15,529 nucleotides of DNA. It comes from BRH-c54 sp032251145. Its GTDB lineage: Bacteria; Bacteroidota; Bacteroidia; Flavobacteriales_E; Vicingaceae. Below are positions 12,663 to 15,529 of the stretch, piece by piece; within the stretch, counting starts at the first letter, position 1; every line of letters begins with the position of its first letter. Under the pieces are notes generated by a model. The model did no database searches and had not been told where the DNA came from. It saw only the letters and a program-made list of their open reading frames with translations. Position numbers and translations under genes: made by a program. Location of the stretch: the NCBI GenBank assembly GCA_032251145.1, contig JAVVER010000079.1, positions 1-15,529 on the forward strand, read 5' to 3'.

Positions 12663-13915
12663 ACCGTTGGCAACACCTTAGTTTTTACTTCGCCAAAGCC
12701 AACTCTAACTCCATTTTTTTGTGCGAAACCTCGCATAATAACGGTATCGTTATCCAAAATAAATTTTCGTTCAGAACCATCAGGCATAGCAACACTTTTG
12801 CTTCCTTTCCAAGAAATTTCTAACATAGAACCATAAGCAGATTCATCATTTCCTGAAATTGTTCCCGATGCCATCATATCTCCGGCTTTTATGTTGCAAC
12901 CATTAACAGTGTGGTGAGCCAATTGTTGGTTCATGTTCCAATACATGTATTTATAATTGGAATTAGAAACTACTTTTTCCTTCGTATTTTCAGGCTGAAT
13001 AGCTACTTCTAAATTAATGTCGATGTGTTTATTTCCCTCATATTGTAAGTAATCGAACACTTTTGGTTCTTGCTCAGGTCCTGAAACTCTAAAAGGCTCA
13101 AGAGCATCTAAAGTTACTATCCATGGAGAAATAGAGGAAGCAAAATTTTTGGCTAAAAATGGTCCGAGTGGCACATATTCCCACTTTTGTATATCTCTAG
13201 CACTCCAATCATTAAAAATACACATTCCAAAAATGTAATCATCTGCTTCTTTTGTAGAGATAGATTGTCCCATTGCTTTTCCATTATAGGTAACAAAAGC
13301 CATTTCCAACTCAAAATCCAACAATTTACATGGACCAAAAACTGGCGGTTCGTTGTCATTTGGTTTTTGCTGACCTTTTGGTCGGTGTATGGGTGTTCCT
13401 GAAACTACAATTGAAGACGACCTTCCGTGGTAACCAACAGGAATGTGTTTCCAGTTTGGAAGTAAGGCATTGTTAGGATCTCTGAACATACAGCCAACAT
13501 TATAAGCATGTTGCTCGCTAGAGTAAAAATCGGTATAATCTCCTACGCTAACAGGCATCAGCATTTCTACTTCATTAATAGAATATAAAGCTGCTTGAAT
13601 TTTGTTGTTCTCTTTATTCGCTGCGTTTTCAAGACTAAAAATAGCTGAAATTTCGTCTCTTACCTGACGGGTAAACGATTTACCCAATTTTATAAACTTA
13701 TTTAGTTTGTATGATTTAAACACATCCGAATCTACATCAAAATAGCCCAACTTAGCCAATTGATGAAGGTTAATTACCGTATTTCCTATTCTGCTAGCTA
13801 CAAAAACTTGCTTACCTGATTTTGCCACACCAAAAGGTATATTCTGAATGGGAAAATCACTTTTTTCAGGTACTTCTATCCAACTTTTTAATTCCGGGTT
13901 GTTTGCTTTAATCAT
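12659..13915 (-). CDS. fahA: Fumarylacetoacetase
   Basis: This 418-residue hydrolase splits 4-fumarylacetoacetate into fumarate and acetoacetate, the last step of aerobic tyrosine breakdown through homogentisate. The residues aligned with the mouse enzyme are present: Asp129 and catalytic His136 in GDYTDFYSSEQH, metal ligands Glu202 and Glu204 in FELEMAF, Asp236 in FNDWSARD, and Lys256. YHGRSSS (162-168) and GDMMASGTISG are also characteristic. The length is normal for the full two-domain enzyme. Other pathway genes (homogentisate dioxygenase, 4-hydroxyphenylpyruvate dioxygenase, maleylacetoacetate isomerase) are not in the window. It follows glyA on the same strand after 112 bp containing a structured repeat, so shared transcription is possible but unproven. 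No clear -7 box was found. Confidence 0.95.
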   Translation of the reverse strand: MIKANNPELKSWIEVPEKSDFPIQNIPFGVAKSGKQVFVASRIGNTVINLHQLAKLGYFDVDSDVFKSYKLNKFIKLGKSFTRQVRDEISAIFSLENAANKENNKIQAALYSINEVEMLMPVSVGDYTDFYSSEQHAYNVGCMFRDPNNALLPNWKHIPVGYHGRSSSIVVSGTPIHRPKGQQKPNDNEPPVFGPCKLLDFELEMAFVTYNGKAMGQSISTKEADDYIFGMCIFNDWSARDIQKWEYVPLGPFLAKNFASSISPWIVTLDALEPFRVSGPEQEPKVFDYLQYEGNKHIDINLEVAIQPENTKEKVVSNSNYKYMYWNMNQQLAHHTVNGCNIKAGDMMASGTISGNDESAYGSMLEISWKGSKSVAMPDGSERKFILDNDTVIMRGFAQKNGVRVGFGEVKTKVLPTV

Positions 13916-13934
13916 AGTTTTAGTTTAATTTTAT

Positions 13935-13985
13935 GATATTGCGATGAGCTTCACTCAACGCTTTTAAATATCGCTCCTTCGGAGC
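13935..13985. repeat. Structured intergenic repeat-like element between glyA and fahA
   Basis: Two adjacent hairpins are visible. GATATT (13935-13940) pairs with AATATC (13967-13972), enclosing GCGATGAG (13941-13948) paired with CTCAACGC (13954-13961). That gives a stem of about 14 bp with one A/A mismatch and a TTTTA bulge. Immediately after, GCTCC (13973-13977) pairs with GGAGC (13981-13985) over a TTC loop. A T-rich run follows on the plus strand, but no plus-strand gene ends here, so a normal terminator role does not fit. It looks like a dispersed palindromic element of the Bacteroidota type (inferred from one copy). Confidence 0.5.
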
Positions 13986-14006
13986 TTTTATTTTAATTAT
14001 ATTAAA

Positions 14007-14029
14007 TCTCTAATTTCTAATCTCTAATT
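14007..14029. repeat. Short direct repeat TCTCTAATT at the glyA 3' end
   Basis: TCTCTAATT occurs at 14007-14015 and again at 14021-14029, with TTCTAA between, giving three tandem TCTAAT-like units. The second copy overlaps the glyA stop codon. It may be the edge of the neighbouring repeat element or simple slippage-derived sequence. Confidence 0.5.
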
Positions 14030-15311
14030 ACAAATCCAACTCTCCTTTAAACAATGGAAACTGCTCCATTAAATTATTTATTTCTTCTTTTACATTAGCA
14101 ATGGTTTTTTCATCTCTGTGTGTAATTACCAAATCCATCCAATCTACAATTTTAATCATATCTTCTTCCATCAAACCTCTTGTGGTTACAGCAGCTGTTC
14201 CTACTCTAATTCCTGAAGTAACAAACGGAGATTTATCATCAAAAGGCACCATATTTTTGTTAACCGTAATATCAGCCTCCACCAATAAATTCTCAGCTTC
14301 TTTTCCGGTAATGTTTTTAGAACGCAAATCAATTAGCATACAATGATTGTCTGTTCCACCAGAAACAACACCATAGCCTCTTTTCATTAATTCGTCAGCC
14401 ATTACTTTGGCATTTTTTATTACTTGCTGACAGTAACTCATGTACTCTTCAGACAATGCTTCTTTAAATGCAACTGCCTTAGCTGCAATAACATGTTCTA
14501 ACGGCCCACCTTGTGTGCCTGGAAAAACAGCTCCATCTAACATAGCCGACATCATTTTAATCTCTCCTTTTGGAGTTTTAATTCCCCATGGATTTTCAAA
14601 ATCTTGTCCCATCATAATTAAACCACCTCTTGGCCCTCTAAGGGTTTTGTGTGTGGTGGTAGTAACTACATGACAATGAGGTAGCGGATCGTTTAACAAG
14701 CCTCTAGCAATTAAGCCAGAAGGATGAGAAATATCTGCTAATAATAAAGCACCTACTTTATCGGCTAATTTCCTCATGCGTTCGTAATCCCAATCGCGAG
14801 AATAAGCAGAAGCTCCTGCAATAATCAATTGAGGTTTTTCTTCTAACGCAATTTTTTCCATTGCTTCATAATCTACTTTTCCACTTGCTTTATCTACTCC
14901 ATAAAATGAAGTGGTATATAATTTTCCTGAAAAATTTACCGGAGAGCCATGCGTTAAATGTCCGCCATGCGATAAATCGAAACCAAGAATTTTATCTCCT
15001 GGTTTTAACACTGCCAACATAACAGCTGCATTAGCTTGCGAACCTGAATGAGGTTGAACATTTACCCATGCTGCATTAAATAATTCTTTTGCTCTGTCTA
15101 TTGCCAACTGCTCAATTTCATCTACCACTTCGCAACCACCATAATAACGCTTAAAAGGCAAGCCTTCAGCATACTTGTTGGTTAGCACACTTCCCATAGC
15201 TTGCATTACCTGAGAACTAACATAATTTTCTGAAGCAATTAGCTCCACACCTACAGTCTGACGGTGTTCTTCTTCTTGAATTAAATCAAAAATAACGGTA
15301 TCTTTTATCAT
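14028..15311 (-). CDS. glyA: Serine hydroxymethyltransferase
   Basis: This cytoplasmic PLP enzyme (427 residues from ATG 15311) converts serine plus tetrahydrofolate to glycine plus 5,10-methylenetetrahydrofolate, the main one-carbon entry. The PLP lysine is Lys222 in VVTTTTHKTLRGPRGG. Other family marks are ELIASENY (23-30), YAEGLPFKRYYGG (47-59), SHGGHLTHG (114-122) and FPGTQGGPLEH (263-273). The PLP-ring aspartate is Asp193 in ADISHPSGLIA. A longer frame reaches a TTG at 15341, but that TTG is part of the -7 promoter box, so the 427-residue form is preferred and matches the family length. It is located upstream of fahA. Confidence 0.96.
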   Translation of the reverse strand: MIKDTVIFDLIQEEEHRQTVGVELIASENYVSSQVMQAMGSVLTNKYAEGLPFKRYYGGCEVVDEIEQLAIDRAKELFNAAWVNVQPHSGSQANAAVMLAVLKPGDKILGFDLSHGGHLTHGSPVNFSGKLYTTSFYGVDKASGKVDYEAMEKIALEEKPQLIIAGASAYSRDWDYERMRKLADKVGALLLADISHPSGLIARGLLNDPLPHCHVVTTTTHKTLRGPRGGLIMMGQDFENPWGIKTPKGEIKMMSAMLDGAVFPGTQGGPLEHVIAAKAVAFKEALSEEYMSYCQQVIKNAKVMADELMKRGYGVVSGGTDNHCMLIDLRSKNITGKEAENLLVEADITVNKNMVPFDDKSPFVTSGIRVGTAAVTTRGLMEEDMIKIVDWMDLVITHRDEKTIANVKEEINNLMEQFPLFKGELDL

Positions 15312-15338
15312 TAATAATAGCTTAAATAAATATTGCTG

Positions 15339-15346
15339 CAAAGGTA
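15339..15346 (-). promoter_or_regulatory. glyA: -7 promoter box of glyA (TACCTTTG)
   Basis: The minus strand reads TACCTTTG followed by CAGC, an exact TAnnTTTG match sharing 12 bases with the cold-shock promoter. It lies 27 bp before the ATG at 15311. A TTTA about 20 bp upstream is a 3-of-4 match to the -33 TTTG. Upstream positions 15347-15529 show no supported gene. Confidence 0.55.
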
Positions 15347-15529
15347 TAAATATTTTAATGCGATATAAAGTTTATAACTTCATTTGTTTGAGGAAAAAAA
15401 CTATTTTGGAATGGTAGGAATTAAAAGGATGTTTACAACAAATTTGAAGCTTAAAACTACTAACATCACAAGCGGGACGCCATAAGTGTTCGAAACCTTT
15501 CACAATTCTTTGTTAGCAACAAAATTAAT

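Noticed and set aside
15312..15341. Upstream TTG start for glyA
   Set aside because: The TTG lies in the -7 box TACCTTTG. ATG 15311 gives the usual length.
15481..15505. TTCGAAA resembling a tRNA T-loop
   Set aside because: Flanking bases do not form the 5-bp T stem, and no acceptor or anticodon arms can be drawn.
15460..15516. attC-like integron site (CTAACA ... TGTTAG with GCGGGACGC between)
   Set aside because: The ends do not fit the RYYYAAC/GTTRRRY consensus, the central GCGGGACGC has no complementary partner, and no integrase or cassette is present.
1..15529. CRISPR array, toxin-antitoxin pair, insertion sequence or phage module
   Set aside because: No regular spaced repeats, transposase, integrase, structural phage gene or toxin-like small gene pair was found on either strand.

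Overview
The window looks like a chromosomal stretch from a member of the Bacteroidota, most likely a flavobacterium-like lineage. The DNA is clearly AT-rich. Starts lack Shine-Dalgarno sequences, and several genes are preceded by the Bacteroidota -7 promoter motif TAnnTTTG. The gene content fits too: a TonB-dependent receptor with a carboxypeptidase-like N-terminal domain, a DUF4249 lipoprotein, and a cold-shock protein with a lysine-rich N-terminal extension. There are twelve supported protein-coding genes, no rRNA or tRNA genes, no CRISPR array, and no recognisable transposase, integrase or phage gene.

Layout. Positions 151-1887 (minus) hold an MsbA-type ABC exporter half-transporter. An intergenic stretch with two repeat-like elements follows, then a cold-shock protein (2156-2605, minus). 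Next is a divergent pair: an XRE/S24 regulator (2752-3543, minus) and a PA0069-type radical SAM protein (3607-4644, plus). Their two -7 promoter boxes form a perfect inverted repeat. Positions 4641-7967 (minus) hold a receptor/lipoprotein operon of unknown ligand. Positions 8083-10538 (minus) hold DinB-like, cation diffusion facilitator and ChaN-like genes, the first two overlapping. Positions 10638-12662 (plus) hold a hexose phosphomutase and RNase HII, tightly linked and in the same reading frame. Positions 12659-15311 (minus) hold fumarylacetoacetase and serine hydroxymethyltransferase, separated by a structured repeat-like element.

How the genes relate. Most are housekeeping or metabolic: glycine and one-carbon metabolism (glyA), the last step of tyrosine breakdown (fahA), sugar-phosphate isomerisation, and RNA/DNA hybrid removal (rnhB). 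Two clusters suggest linked functions. The receptor and DUF4249 lipoprotein probably form an outer-membrane uptake unit. The DinB/CDF/ChaN cluster has a metal theme. The most hypothesis-worthy locus is the S24-type regulator, which keeps a Ser-Lys dyad and an Ala-Gly candidate cleavage site, divergent from a radical SAM protein related to DNA-repair photolyases.

I do not see convincing evidence of a wholly new defence or mobile system. The points worth a second look are the divergent promoter/regulator pair, the unusual metal site and cysteine tail of the CDF transporter, the two-codon upstream ORFs before both receptor-operon genes, the shared TTAA stop overlaps, and the intergenic repeats.
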